Part shown: positions 36,587 through 45,594 of the stretch, one piece after another | Layout of the letters: every line of letters starts with the position of its first letter | How positions within the stretch are numbered: position 1 is the first letter of the stretch | Assembly: GCF_016735585.2 (NCBI RefSeq) | Contig: NZ_JAERSE020000001.1 | Span: forward strand, 1-64,000 | Direction: 5' to 3' | Origin: Chryseobacterium tagetis | GTDB taxonomy: Bacteria > Bacteroidota > Bacteroidia > Flavobacteriales > Weeksellaceae | DNA length: 64,000 bases | The notes under the pieces: generated by a model | The model's database searches: none | Told to the model about the DNA's origin: nothing | The model's input: the letters and a program-made list of their open reading frames with translations, nothing else | Position numbers and translations under genes: made by a program

Positions 36587-37699
36587 GTGATCAACAACGA
36601 CCAGATAAAAGAAATTCAATCCAGAATTGAAGATTTACATAAATACCTTCAGATCGACAAAAAGAAGATCGAAATTGCCAATGATGATGAAAAAACTGCT
36701 GCACCGGAATTCTGGGACAATCCGAAAACGGCGGAAGCATTCTTAAAGCAGCTTCGTTCCAAGAAAAAATGGGTAGAAGCTTATGATGAGATCAATACTC
36801 AGTTCGAAGATCTACAGGTTTTGATGGATTTTGCTAAAGAAGATCCGGATTCTGAAAAAGAACTGGATGAAGCTTTTCCTCAGTTGGTAGAGAAAATAGA
36901 AGACCTTGAATTCAAAAATATGCTTTCCAACGAAGGTGATGAGCTTTCTGCAGTACTTCAGATTACAGCCGGAGCAGGAGGGACAGAAAGTTGTGACTGG
37001 GCTTCAATGCTGATGAGAATGTACACCATGTGGGCTGAAAAACAAGGATATAAAATCCGCGAACTGAACTTCCAGGAAGGAGATGTTGCAGGAGTAAAAA
37101 CCGTAACACTGGAAATTGAAGGAGAATTTGCCTTTGGTTACCTTAGAGGAGAGAACGGAGTTCATAGATTGGTAAGAATTTCCCCTTTCGATTCTAATGC
37201 AAAGCGTCATACCAGCTTTGTTTCCGTATATGTATATCCTTTGGTAGATGATACCATTGAAATTAACATCAATCCTGCAGATATTTCATTTGAAACGATG
37301 AGGTCTTCCGGAGCAGGAGGTCAGAACGTAAACAAGGTAGAAACTGCGGTTCGTCTTCGTCACGCACCAACAGGAATTATTATTGAAAACTCAGAATCCC
37401 GTTCTCAGCTTCAAAACAAAGAAAAAGCAATGCAGTTGCTTCGTTCCAGACTATACGAAATGGAATTAGAAGAACGTATGAAAGCCCGTAACGAGATCGA
37501 AGCTAATAAAATGAAGATCGAGTGGGGAAGTCAGATCAGAAATTACGTAATGCATCCGTATAAACTGGTAAAAGATGTACGTTCCGGCTACGAAACTTCG
37601 GATGTAGATTCTGTCATGAACGGAAATCTTACGCCATTCCTGAAAGCGTTTCTGATGGCCGATGGAACGGCAGTTTCTGAAGATGATCTGGACCTATAA
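36587..37699 (+). CDS. prfB: Peptide chain release factor 2, without programmed frameshift
   Basis: This 370-residue RF2 ends translation at UAA and UGA. The tripeptide anticodon-like motif is SPF (RISPFDSNA), which marks RF2 rather than RF1. The catalytic GGQ is in [10 protein letters not shown]. Translation starts at a GTG codon. In many bacteria prfB carries an in-frame UGA near codon 26 with a +1 shift for autoregulation; here the frame is open throughout, reading [15 protein letters not shown] across that site. So that feedback is absent. It is monocistronic, with its promoter box just upstream. Confidence 0.97.
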   Translation: MINNDQIKEIQSRIEDLHKYLQIDKKKIEIANDDEKTAAPEFWDNPKTAEAFLKQLRSKKKWVEAYDEINTQFEDLQVLMDFAKEDPDSEKELDEAFPQLVEKIEDLEFKNMLSNEGDELSAVLQITAGAGGTESCDWASMLMRMYTMWAEKQGYKIRELNFQEGDVAGVKTVTLEIEGEFAFGYLRGENGVHRLVRISPFDSNAKRHTSFVSVYVYPLVDDTIEININPADISFETMRSSGAGGQNVNKVETAVRLRHAPTGIIIENSESRSQLQNKEKAMQLLRSRLYEMELEERMKARNEIEANKMKIEWGSQIRNYVMHPYKLVKDVRSGYETSDVDSVMNGNLTPFLKAFLMADGTAVSEDDLDL

Positions 37700-37761
37700 A
37701 AATCATATCTGAATTTTCGTTAAAATATGCTAATATATTTCCTTTTGAACTTTATTAAGCC

Positions 37762-37769
37762 TATTTTTG
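37762..37769 (+). promoter_or_regulatory. TAnnTTTG promoter box of the DedA gene
   Basis: TATTTTTG lies 16 bases before the ATG. A TTTG at 37744-37747 is closer than the usual -33 spacing. Confidence 0.55.
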
Positions 37770-37785
37770 TTACTCATCAATACTT

Positions 37786-38493
37786 ATGGAAGATTTCAAT
37801 AGTTGGAAGGATTTATTAAACCCGGAGTTTTATATAAATAATGGGGGATTTTGGCTTATTTTGTTCATTATTTTTGCAGAAACCGGTTTATTCATAGGGT
37901 TTTTCCTTCCCGGAGATTCTCTGCTTTTTGTATCGGGAATTTATGCCGTAAAAATTATTTCGGAAACCTTTGGTTCTACCGGAAGCGATTTTTTAGATAC
38001 AACTATTTTAGCATCGGCAGTTGCTTTTGCAGCCATTATTGGTAACGAAGTCGGATACTATTTCGGACGTAAAGCTGGACCTGCTTTATATAAGAAGAAA
38101 GACACCATGCTTTTCAAGAAAAAACATTTGTATCAGGCTCATGAGTTTTTCGAAAAGAACGGGGCTTTAGCCATTATTATGGCGAGATTTTTACCGGTGG
38201 TAAGAACTTTTACTCCTATTATTGCCGGAATTGTGAAGATGGATAAAAAAGCATTCCTTAGAGATAACATTATTGGAGCTGTCCTTTGGTCATTCATCCT
38301 TATTTTTGCGGGGCATTATTTAGATAAATTATTTATGGATCAGTTTGGAATTGATCTTAAAAAGAAACTGGAAATCATCATTATTATCATTGTTTTAGTA
38401 ACAACTGTACCTGTTATTGCTAAGTTTTTATTTGGAAAGAAAGAAGACTTTTCAAAATATGAGAACCATGATTTTGATGAAGATGTTAAATAG
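37786..38493 (+). CDS. DedA family membrane protein
   Basis: This 235-residue inner-membrane protein has about five membrane segments. The conserved DedA/SNARE-associated motifs are present: FAETGLFIGFFLPGDSLLF, then EVGYYFGRKAGPALY, FFEKNGALAIIMARFLPVVRTFTPIIAG and the final hydrophobic helix. DedA proteins act as lipid scramblases or flippases (such as undecaprenyl-phosphate recycling); which lipid is used here is unknown. Length is normal. The gene stands alone, with a terminator at 38515. Confidence 0.94.
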   Translation: MEDFNSWKDLLNPEFYINNGGFWLILFIIFAETGLFIGFFLPGDSLLFVSGIYAVKIISETFGSTGSDFLDTTILASAVAFAAIIGNEVGYYFGRKAGPALYKKKDTMLFKKKHLYQAHEFFEKNGALAIIMARFLPVVRTFTPIIAGIVKMDKKAFLRDNIIGAVLWSFILIFAGHYLDKLFMDQFGIDLKKKLEIIIIIIVLVTTVPVIAKFLFGKKEDFSKYENHDFDEDVK

Positions 38494-38514
38494 AAATTAA
38501 TTAAAAATATACAG

Positions 38515-38544
38515 ATAGTCCGTTTTTTAACGGGCTATTTTTTT
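38515..38544 (+). terminator. Terminator of the DedA gene
   Basis: ATAGTCCGTT pairs with AACGGGCTAT (one G-U) around a four-base T loop, followed by a long T run. Confidence 0.85.
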
Positions 38545-38572
38545 TACAGATATTTTTCTTCTGATTGGAGCG

Positions 38573-38672
38573 TTATCATTTTGAAAGTAGCGGAGCGGAT
38601 TGAAGAACCTCCATTTACATTAAAAAAAGTAAAGTTTAGAATAAAAAAGATTCTTCCTTCGTCAGAATGACA
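38573..38672. repeat. Inverted-repeat intergenic element, diverged copy
   Basis: The left arm has TATCATTTTGAAAGTAGCGG and ATTGAAGAACCT; the right arm has AAGATTCTTCCTTCGTCAGA-ATGAC. The two arms are imperfect inverted relatives of the element at 17626-17702. It separates convergent genes. Confidence 0.55.
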
Positions 38673-38681
38673 AATGAAAGA

Positions 38682-39554
38682 CTACTTTTGAATCCATTCC
38701 AGAATATTGGGATAAATAATACTGTCTCTCTTCGTCTTACTGAAAAATCTGGGTGCATGACCTGCATTTTTCATGAAAACGAGTTTATGGGGAACATTTT
38801 GCGCGGTTAAAGCCGAGTCTAATGCTAAACCTTGCTTCTGATTGACTAAGAAATCCTGATTTCCCTGAAAAAGTAGAGTAGGAACGTTTGATATATTGGC
38901 AATCGGGCTTGCTTTTTTAAATTCTTCCGACAAATTTTCACGATGAAATTTGGTTCCCACCATTTTTTGAATCGTTGGAGAAGAATATTTCGAATAAAAA
39001 GAATGTAAATATTCAGGAGAATAGAAATCTGTAGGACCGCTCAAAGAAATGATCTTTTTGATCTGATCTGGATTTTGATAGCCATACAGCAAAGCCAAAT
39101 GTCCTCCTGCACTTTCACCTAAAAGAATATAATTATCTGGTCGAAGTTCCGCTTTTTTAGCTAAAGAATTAAACTTGGCAATTGCAGAACCGATATCTTC
39201 GAGCTGTTCTTTATAAGTTATTTTTTTAGATTTAGAAACCAGCCTGTAATTCATATTAATGCTTGGAATATTATTCTTAAAAAGCATTTTCTGAATCTGG
39301 ATCATGTGTTCCTTGTTTCCTAAAGTCCAAGCTCCGCCATGAACGATTAAGACAACCGGAGAATTTTCAGAATAATCTGATGGTAGAAAAATATCCATTT
39401 TCTGGCGTTTGTGTTCGCCGTATTTTAAGTTGTAGATTTTCTGGTCATTGTGAGTTCCCACCCAGACTTTGAATTTTCGTGTATTGCATGAACTTAAAAC
39501 AAAGCCAATTAATCCTAAAACAAAGAAGTGATATTGAAGAATCAGCTTTTTCAT
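38682..39554 (-). CDS. Alpha/beta-hydrolase lipoprotein (BD-FAE/esterase-like)
   Basis: This 290-residue protein has a signal peptide with lipobox LSSC (Cys23). The alpha/beta hydrolase signatures are clear: oxyanion HGGAWTLGNK, nucleophile elbow GESAGGH, Asp in GNQDFLV and His in NAGHAPRF. The family includes carboxylesterases and feruloyl-esterase-like enzymes of Bacteroidota; the substrate is not known. It stands alone. Confidence 0.9.
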   Translation of the reverse strand: MKKLILQYHFFVLGLIGFVLSSCNTRKFKVWVGTHNDQKIYNLKYGEHKRQKMDIFLPSDYSENSPVVLIVHGGAWTLGNKEHMIQIQKMLFKNNIPSINMNYRLVSKSKKITYKEQLEDIGSAIAKFNSLAKKAELRPDNYILLGESAGGHLALLYGYQNPDQIKKIISLSGPTDFYSPEYLHSFYSKYSSPTIQKMVGTKFHRENLSEEFKKASPIANISNVPTLLFQGNQDFLVNQKQGLALDSALTAQNVPHKLVFMKNAGHAPRFFSKTKRDSIIYPNILEWIQK

Positions 39555-39607
39555 AGTATAAAATTACAGAAAATTAAGAGTGAAAAATACATTTTAAATA
39601 ATGATTT

Positions 39608-39970
39608 TTACCACTGCTGAATGATGATTCCGATCTGTTCATCCATTAATGCAAATTCTTTGGCATTCCACGGTCTTAAGGTGATTTCTTTTAAATTGGG
39701 ATGTAGCAGTTCAGGGAATTTTGTGCTTACCTTTTCGTAAACTTCTTAATTATTTTCAGTTACCAGTCGAAATTCAGGATGATCTTTCTCTGCAAATTCT
39801 GCATTTTGGAAGAGGTTAATTCTCAATCCGTCTTTTTCCAATACACAGAAAGGTTGGTAAGCGTCTAGTTCGCTGTGACCGATTTCAAATTCAAGACAGT
39901 CAACAAAAATTTTTAATCCTGTATTGATGTCTTTATAGAAAACATTTGGGACAAGTTTGGTGAAATTCAT
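39608..39970 (-). pseudogene. VOC (glyoxalase/bleomycin-resistance-like) protein interrupted by an in-frame stop
   Basis: Read leftward from the ATG at 39970, a VOC-fold protein runs NFTKLVPNVFYKDINTGL...FCVLEKDGLRINLF...HPEFRLVTENN and meets TAA at 39746-39748. In the same frame, without any shift, it continues for 45 more codons (EVYEKVSTKFPELLHPNLK ... EITLRPWNAKEFALMDEQ) to a natural TAA at 39608. The downstream part is good VOC C-terminal sequence ending IIIQQW. So the gene of about 120 codons carries a nonsense codon at position 75. It is either a recent pseudogene or a sequencing error. The upstream frame to 40009 is not needed. Confidence 0.85.
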
Positions 39971-39981
39971 AATTGTTTTTT

Positions 39982-40806
39982 TTAGTCTAATAATTTTTCT
40001 TCTTGGCATTTATTGTTGCTCCAGAATTCTATTTTTGTGACATAGCCTTCTCTGCAATTACAGCTTTTATCATCATCAATGAATCTTGATTTTTTTAAGA
40101 AAGGACGGTTTTTCTTGTCAAACTGATAAGATTCCGGAATGATATATTCTGTGATTGTTCTTTCTTCAATTCCGTCTTCAAAAATAGAGGATGCCTCTTT
40201 CCAGAGACTCCCGTTTTTATAGGCGATAAAATTACCAAACTTTTCATAGTCATACGTATATTCATCAAATTCATTTCCTCTTTGATGAAATGTATATAAA
40301 AATCCTGAATCGTAATAATTGTACGTTACCTCGTAATTATTATCATTTTCAGCATCTTTATTGTAGAGCAGAAGGTATTTTTTCGGATCATTCAGATTAA
40401 TTCTTTTTAACTCTTTTATAGCCTGTGTTCCTCTGTATGTAAAAGTCTTTTCATCATCTGTACTATTGTAAAGGTAGTAGAATTTTCTGTTGTCATTTTT
40501 TTCCTGTGCATAAAAAATATCATTTGCAGCATCGTAAATAACCTCTTCATTGCAGGTAAAATCAATCTTGTTTTGTTTGAAGGTTCTGGTATTAAAAACA
40601 TTTTGAAGGTCAGAAAATCTCCCGTAGATTTTTTCAATAATCGCAGGGCTGTAACCTGATGGAATATGACGGTATTTCACCTCCGAAATTATTTTGGAAC
40701 TTTCGATACAGGTCGTTTCAAATGATTTTACATTGCATCCGATCTTTCCTATATCTTTTTGACCAAAAACAACAATCGGAAAAAGAAAGAAAACTATTTT
40801 TTTCAT
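39982..40806 (-). CDS. Secreted hypothetical protein
   Basis: This 274-residue protein has a short signal peptide (MKKIVFFLFPIVVFGQ). The mature protein is rich in Tyr, Asp and Asn and has a strand-repeat look (NYYDSGFLYTF, DEYTYDYEKFGNFI). A cysteine-bearing C-terminus (KSCNCREGYVTKIEF) may form disulfides. No family is recognised. Its start lies one base after the stop of the TSP3-repeat gene upstream, so it belongs to the same transcript. Confidence 0.8.
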   Translation of the reverse strand: MKKIVFFLFPIVVFGQKDIGKIGCNVKSFETTCIESSKIISEVKYRHIPSGYSPAIIEKIYGRFSDLQNVFNTRTFKQNKIDFTCNEEVIYDAANDIFYAQEKNDNRKFYYLYNSTDDEKTFTYRGTQAIKELKRINLNDPKKYLLLYNKDAENDNNYEVTYNYYDSGFLYTFHQRGNEFDEYTYDYEKFGNFIAYKNGSLWKEASSIFEDGIEERTITEYIIPESYQFDKKNRPFLKKSRFIDDDKSCNCREGYVTKIEFWSNNKCQEEKLLD

Positions 40807-40807
40807 T

Positions 40808-41821
40808 TTAGTATTTGTTTTTTTCAGTGGTAATTAATTTCCATTGATTATCGATGTATTCGTATGTATAAAAATGATGATCCCGTGCTTTATATAGTTC
40901 TACTTTAACTTGATTTTTTGAGCTATACAATTCAAAATGAACAACGATTTTGGTGCCTGAAATCTCAGACTTTAGTTTTTTATTATCTGCCGTATAATAA
41001 AAAGCCAGGCTGTTATTATGATCCATATACTCAGGGAAATCAAGCATAAACTGATAATAACCTTCATGTCTGAATCCACTAATAAAATCCTTAGTGACAC
41101 TTTTCCTCGACCTTACTGAACCGATCACAGGAATAAGATTTTTCTTTAATTTTCTGCTTACGTATTCAAACGTGTCTTCAGACCAGAACAGTTGATCCAG
41201 AAACAGATTTTTATCATGGCTTAAAGTTGATTTTGAAGAACATTGGAACGTGATATTATCATTAATAAATGTATTTACGTAAATACTCACAGATATATTT
41301 TCACCGACAAGAAATATTTTCGGAATGGTATTGAAGATCGTCTTCCTTAACTCAATAAATTTTTGTTTTTCTTTGTTATTCTTTTCCTTAAAAGCAATGA
41401 GTTCCCTTTTTTCTTTTTCGAAATATTCTTTACAGTCACCTCTTTTCGGGCAGCCATTTTCTTCAGGAACTCCCGGTAGAGTGGGACAGGCATCATCTTT
41501 ATCGAGAATTCCGTCGCCGTCTGTATCCGGCCATGGACAGCCGTTATTGTCTATTTCTCCTTTTTCTCTGGGACAAGCGTCGTCTTTATCAATAATTCCA
41601 TCACCGTCTGTATCGGGAAAAGGACATCCCGAATTTTCAAGGGGACCGCTTTCTTTAGGACATTTATCTAGATAAAAAAGAATTGAATCCTTATCATCAT
41701 CAGAAAGACATATTTTCTTTGAGAATTCTTTTCTGCATTTTTCGAATTCTTCCTTATTGATTATTTGCTGTGAATGTAGATTGAGGAATAAAAATAATAT
41801 AAAGAGGGTAATTTTTTTCAT
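40808..41821 (-). CDS. Secreted protein with thrombospondin type 3 calcium-binding repeats
   Basis: This 337-residue protein has a signal peptide (to about residue 17). Three TSP3-like segments lie between about residues 41 and 122, two of them carrying the calcium-binding DTDGDGI(I/L)DKDDACP and each ending with a GCP cysteine pair. The rest is a beta-rich domain ending YTYEYIDNQWKLITTEK. That C-terminal region resembles the product of the next gene upstream (shared RKLKKNLIP/KKLKKNLIP and YxYIxNQWK). TSP3 repeats usually sit between outer-membrane or adhesin domains; here no OmpA domain follows. Localisation is probably the outer envelope. Confidence 0.85.
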   Translation of the reverse strand: MKKITLFILFLFLNLHSQQIINKEEFEKCRKEFSKKICLSDDDKDSILFYLDKCPKESGPLENSGCPFPDTDGDGIIDKDDACPREKGEIDNNGCPWPDTDGDGILDKDDACPTLPGVPEENGCPKRGDCKEYFEKEKRELIAFKEKNNKEKQKFIELRKTIFNTIPKIFLVGENISVSIYVNTFINDNITFQCSSKSTLSHDKNLFLDQLFWSEDTFEYVSRKLKKNLIPVIGSVRSRKSVTKDFISGFRHEGYYQFMLDFPEYMDHNNSLAFYYTADNKKLKSEISGTKIVVHFELYSSKNQVKVELYKARDHHFYTYEYIDNQWKLITTEKNKY

Positions 41822-41833
41822 GTGTTTTTATGG

Positions 41834-42562
41834 TTAATCATTTATAGCCTTCCATTGATTATGAATATATTGATAAACAAATCGTTCACTATGTTCATTG
41901 AAATTGTAAGTGATCGTAAACTCAATGATTTTTTCAGAACGGTTACTAAAATCAATTCTAATTTTGTCAAAATTGGTGAGATCTCCATTTTCTTTTAAAA
42001 CTAGCGGCTGTGAGTCGTAAGGAAAATACAAGATTTTATTTTCTGAAGTTTCATTGTTTTTAACTGTAATTATTTTTCCTTCCTTTTGCTCAAGTATATG
42101 GTGCTTTATGTAGCTTTCATCCAGCAATTGGATGATTTTTTTATTATCCGGACTTAAATATCCATAATTGTAGCCATCAATTCTATAAGGGATAAGATTT
42201 TTCTTCAACTTTTTAACGAGGAATGAAATATTCTTTTTATTCCAGAAAGTAACCTGATTGAAGTAAGGATTTTTCATTCTGCTCGGAATATATTCAACAG
42301 GCTGAAGATCAATGACAATATGGACAGGATTCAGATTTTCTATTTCAAAAACAAGATTGGGCTTTGTAAGATAATTTTTATTGATACTTTTTAAAACGAT
42401 CTTATTAATCTTTTTCAGATCAACCTGCTGAAATTCCATAATGAGTTCAGAATAAACAGTAACTTCCATTTTCATTCTTTCTGCTTCTGCCTGTTGTTTG
42501 GACATTTGCGCAGTGCAGAAACAGGAAAGAAAAATACCAAAAAATAAATAATGTATCTTCAT
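41834..42562 (-). CDS. Secreted hypothetical protein, related to the TSP3 protein's C-terminal domain
   Basis: This 242-residue protein has a signal peptide (MKIHYLFFGIFLSCFCTAQ). Its mature part shares features with the C-terminal domain of the neighbouring TSP3 protein: VKKLKKNLIPYRIDG, a middle of charged strands, and the ending YQYIHNQWKAIND. So the TSP3 protein looks like this module with calcium-binding repeats added. It lies 12 bases from that gene in the same operon. Function is unknown. Confidence 0.8.
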   Translation of the reverse strand: MKIHYLFFGIFLSCFCTAQMSKQQAEAERMKMEVTVYSELIMEFQQVDLKKINKIVLKSINKNYLTKPNLVFEIENLNPVHIVIDLQPVEYIPSRMKNPYFNQVTFWNKKNISFLVKKLKKNLIPYRIDGYNYGYLSPDNKKIIQLLDESYIKHHILEQKEGKIITVKNNETSENKILYFPYDSQPLVLKENGDLTNFDKIRIDFSNRSEKIIEFTITYNFNEHSERFVYQYIHNQWKAIND

Positions 42563-42580
42563 TTGTACTCATGTAATTAT

Positions 42581-43396
42581 TTAACTCTTTAATAATTCGA
42601 GCTCAAGAATATTATTGTCTTTTTTTAATTTTTCCAGTCTTATTTTTTCTATTTCCTTTACTTTTTGTTGCCCGTTGATATGGTTTCCCTCAGAATCTGT
42701 AAAATCAGGAATTCTGCCTATAAGAGAAGCTGCCGGATTTATTCTATATGTTTTAAATACTTTAACAAATTGAGGATGGGTAACTTTTATTTCCTTGTAA
42801 TTATTAAGATTAGGATATATAAATTCTTCTGGAGAATCTTTTACACCTCTTATGATAAAATGATGACTATGGGTACTGTCTTCCATTTCCAAAATTAAAC
42901 CTGGAAGTCCATAAAATTTGTAAGGTCCGTCCTGAAAAGGAATGCTTGTCGTAAACCAGGCTGTCCAATTTCTGCCACCGAATTCAGTGGTTGCTTTCTG
43001 GGCTTTATAGTTCATGATAGTTTTAAAATCATTCACTAATTTCCAGTTGAGTTTTACTTCCTGATTTACTAAATATTTATCGTCAAAAATTTTTATATAA
43101 TTGATCGTATTTGAATTGGGAAATTTAATTACTCTGTCGCTGATCATCTCTTTGTTGGGCGGCATACTGAAAACTCCTTTTTTACTGTCGGCAAGCAGGG
43201 TAGAATCAGATTTAAACCTTTCCAGTCCATAAAATTCAGATTTCTTAGCATTAATATCTAAAACCATGAATTCTGTTATAACATTATTCCTGTCTGTGGA
43301 ATCCGGAACAGACCGGTATTCATAGATAAACTGTTTATTTTGACCGTAAAAAAGACTAAAAGATAGAATTAAAAATAACTGAATGTGCTTTATCAT
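42581..43396 (-). CDS. GLPGLI family protein
   Basis: This 271-residue secreted protein has a signal peptide (about 1-18) and the defining motif FYGLPGLILEMED near residue 155, preceded by WTAWFTTSIPFQDGPYKF. GLPGLI proteins are Bacteroidota-specific and often encoded near TonB-dependent receptors, but no receptor gene is adjacent here. Their function is unknown. It heads the leftward run with the two module proteins and the TSP3 gene, with gaps of 18, 12 and 1 bases. Confidence 0.92.
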   Translation of the reverse strand: MIKHIQLFLILSFSLFYGQNKQFIYEYRSVPDSTDRNNVITEFMVLDINAKKSEFYGLERFKSDSTLLADSKKGVFSMPPNKEMISDRVIKFPNSNTINYIKIFDDKYLVNQEVKLNWKLVNDFKTIMNYKAQKATTEFGGRNWTAWFTTSIPFQDGPYKFYGLPGLILEMEDSTHSHHFIIRGVKDSPEEFIYPNLNNYKEIKVTHPQFVKVFKTYRINPAASLIGRIPDFTDSEGNHINGQQKVKEIEKIRLEKLKKDNNILELELLKS

Positions 43397-43441
43397 TGAT
43401 TGGGTGATAATGGTTGTAACGAATATACAAAATATCCGAAA

Positions 43442-44452
43442 TTATTTTACCACAGCCATGGTAATCCCATCCGGTCTTCCGCCAATATCAAGCTTTTTCA
43501 CCACTTCCATTGTATTTAGATCAATTACCGAAACAGAGTTATTAGGAGTACAGGACATAAAAAGTCTGTTCTTTTCTTTATCCATAAACATGGCAGCACC
43601 TTGTCCCGCATGTATTTTTTTTATTTCCCTTCTGGTTGTAGCATCATAAAAAAGCAGTTCACCAGTTTTTACACTTACAATACAAACATATTTTCCATCA
43701 GAAGTAAATTTCAGACGATGAAGCCCCAATATTTTTGAATCTATATCGTTTTTAACCGCTCTTTTCTCCAGATCAACAATAATGATATGTCCATCCGGTC
43801 TTGCTGTCCACAGTTCCTTTCCATCCTGAGAAACATCTAAACCTTCTGCACCTTTTCCTACATTGATTAAAGTCTGAATCCAGTCCCATCTTGGTTTTGC
43901 ATTCGGAGGCAGAACTCCGGTTGGAGGAACAGTTGGTTGCAATAATACATGATCGAAAACACTTAGCGTTCCGGAATCTACATTGGTCGTATAGAAATGC
44001 TCCGAATCTGGAGTGACATACAAAAGGTGAGTGATGTTTTGCCCTGTTCCCATCAACCATTCGAGCTTATCGTCTTTTACATCATATCTTCCTACAGCTT
44101 TTGATCCTTGAGCAGTGAACCATAATTTACCATTTAAATAAACCATTCCGTGAGAACCGTACAAAGGCCTTGTATCAATATTTTTAAGAGGCTTCAAGTT
44201 TTTTAGGTCGATGACATTGATTTCATGGGCCGTTCCGTTTACCGTATTGGCAACATAAGCAACGGAGCCGTCTTCAGAAGTTACCACTTCATGTGGATCT
44301 TCACCAACAGGGATTTTTGTGATAATTTCCAGTGAATGGTAATCTAAAACCACCATTTTATGGTCTTTTTTTGATAATCCTAAAATGTATTTTGTCTGTG
44401 AAAATGTAAAATTTGAAACAAGCAGGAAAAGAAATAAAGGAAAAACTCTCAT
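43442..44452 (-). CDS. YncE-family beta-propeller protein
   Basis: This 336-residue protein has a signal peptide (about 1-18) and seven-bladed YVTN-type propeller repeats: VVLDYHSLEIITKIPVGEDP, VNVIDLKNLKPLK-type blades and the final SVIDLNTMEVVKKLDIGGRP. Its enzymatic role is unknown; such propellers often bind ligands in the periplasm. It lies 45 bases upstream of the GLPGLI gene and could be the first gene of that transcript. Confidence 0.88.
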   Translation of the reverse strand: MRVFPLFLFLLVSNFTFSQTKYILGLSKKDHKMVVLDYHSLEIITKIPVGEDPHEVVTSEDGSVAYVANTVNGTAHEINVIDLKNLKPLKNIDTRPLYGSHGMVYLNGKLWFTAQGSKAVGRYDVKDDKLEWLMGTGQNITHLLYVTPDSEHFYTTNVDSGTLSVFDHVLLQPTVPPTGVLPPNAKPRWDWIQTLINVGKGAEGLDVSQDGKELWTARPDGHIIIVDLEKRAVKNDIDSKILGLHRLKFTSDGKYVCIVSVKTGELLFYDATTRREIKKIHAGQGAAMFMDKEKNRLFMSCTPNNSVSVIDLNTMEVVKKLDIGGRPDGITMAVVK

Positions 44453-44570
44453 GAATAATGTTTAATAATCTCCCTGTTGGATAGAATAACTTCTTTTTTG
44501 TTAAATACATGAGTTATTTTAAATTCTCTTAAAACCTTTAATAATCATGCAATAAGTCGAATTAAATAAT

Positions 44571-44578
44571 TATTTTTG
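44571..44578 (+). promoter_or_regulatory. TAnnTTTG promoter box of the DUF808 gene
   Basis: TATTTTTG, an exact consensus match, lies 35 bases before the ATG. Confidence 0.55.
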
Positions 44579-44613
44579 TTCCTTAACAATTATTAAAAAA
44601 ATATTAAAATTTT

Positions 44614-45513
44614 ATGGCATCTGGTTTTTTTGCGATTTTGGATGATATCGCAGCTTTGATGGATGATGTGGCAGTTACAAGTAAAGTAGCAACTCAGAAA
44701 ACAGCGGGGATCTTAGGAGATGACCTGGCTGTAAATGCTGAAAAAGCTACAGGGTTTCTTTCTTCAAGAGAAATTCCGGTGTTGTGGGCGATCACAAAAG
44801 GGTCATTCATCAACAAATTGATCATTCTGCCTGTTGTATTTTTATTGAACTGGTTGTATGCTCCGTCAATCAATTACATATTGATTTTGGGAGGACTGTA
44901 TCTGTCTTTTGAAGGAGTTGAAAAAATTATAGAATTTCTTTTTCACCGTGATAAGAAAGGTCATGAAGTGGTGGAAGAGGTTGTGGAAGAGGATAAAAGT
45001 GACGAAGAAATAGAAAAAACGAAAGTAAAATCTGCCATTACTACAGACTTTATCTTATCGATTGAGATTGTGATTATTGCTTTAGGAACCGTATTGGAAG
45101 AAAGCCACCCTTTTATTACACAGATTTTGGTAACAAGTTTTGTGTCATTTATTGCAACGGTGGGAGTTTACGGAATTGTAGCTCTGATTGTAAGAATGGA
45201 CGATGCAGGATTTAAGTTGATCAAAAAAAGTAACGATAAAGGTTTTTTCGGAAAGCTGGGACATCTATTGGTGAAAGCTTTGCCAATTGTCATTAAAGCA
45301 TTGGGAGTGATCGGTACTATTGCTTTAATTATGGTAGCCGGAGGAATTTTTGCCCATAGAGTAGAATTTTTTCACCATTTTTTAGAATCCTGGTCTTCCA
45401 GTAAAATTCTTACCATTTTAAAAGAAGTTATCCTTGGACTTGCAGGAGGACTGCTTGCAGTTGCTCTTTTCACCATAGGAAAAGGAGCAGTTGCTTTAGC
45501 TAAAAAGAAATAG
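44614..45513 (+). CDS. DUF808 family inner-membrane protein
   Basis: This 299-residue protein has the N-terminal family signature ASGFFAILDDIAALMDDVAV and several long membrane helices, with a charged cytoplasmic loop (EEVVEEDKSDEEIEKTKVK) between the early ones. E. coli YedI belongs to this family, whose function is unproven. Length is normal. It is closed by a strong hairpin and is convergent with GH43. Confidence 0.93.
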   Translation: MASGFFAILDDIAALMDDVAVTSKVATQKTAGILGDDLAVNAEKATGFLSSREIPVLWAITKGSFINKLIILPVVFLLNWLYAPSINYILILGGLYLSFEGVEKIIEFLFHRDKKGHEVVEEVVEEDKSDEEIEKTKVKSAITTDFILSIEIVIIALGTVLEESHPFITQILVTSFVSFIATVGVYGIVALIVRMDDAGFKLIKKSNDKGFFGKLGHLLVKALPIVIKALGVIGTIALIMVAGGIFAHRVEFFHHFLESWSSSKILTILKEVILGLAGGLLAVALFTIGKGAVALAKKK

Positions 45514-45539
45514 AAATTTGATAAATAAATAATGAAAGG

Positions 45540-45572
45540 GCGGGCTTCAAGAAATTGAAGCCCGCTCTGTTT
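45540..45572. terminator. Terminator between convergent genes
   Basis: An 11-bp perfect stem (GCGGGCTTCAA with TTGAAGCCCGC) has a GAAA loop and T-rich sequence on each side. Confidence 0.85.
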
Positions 45573-45594
45573 TGTATAGAAGCTTAGAATATGA

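Noticed and set aside
41325..41675. Antisense ORF across the TSP3 repeats
   Set aside because: A shadow of the repeated DxDGD sequence; composition is Ser/Pro/Leu rich with no domain.
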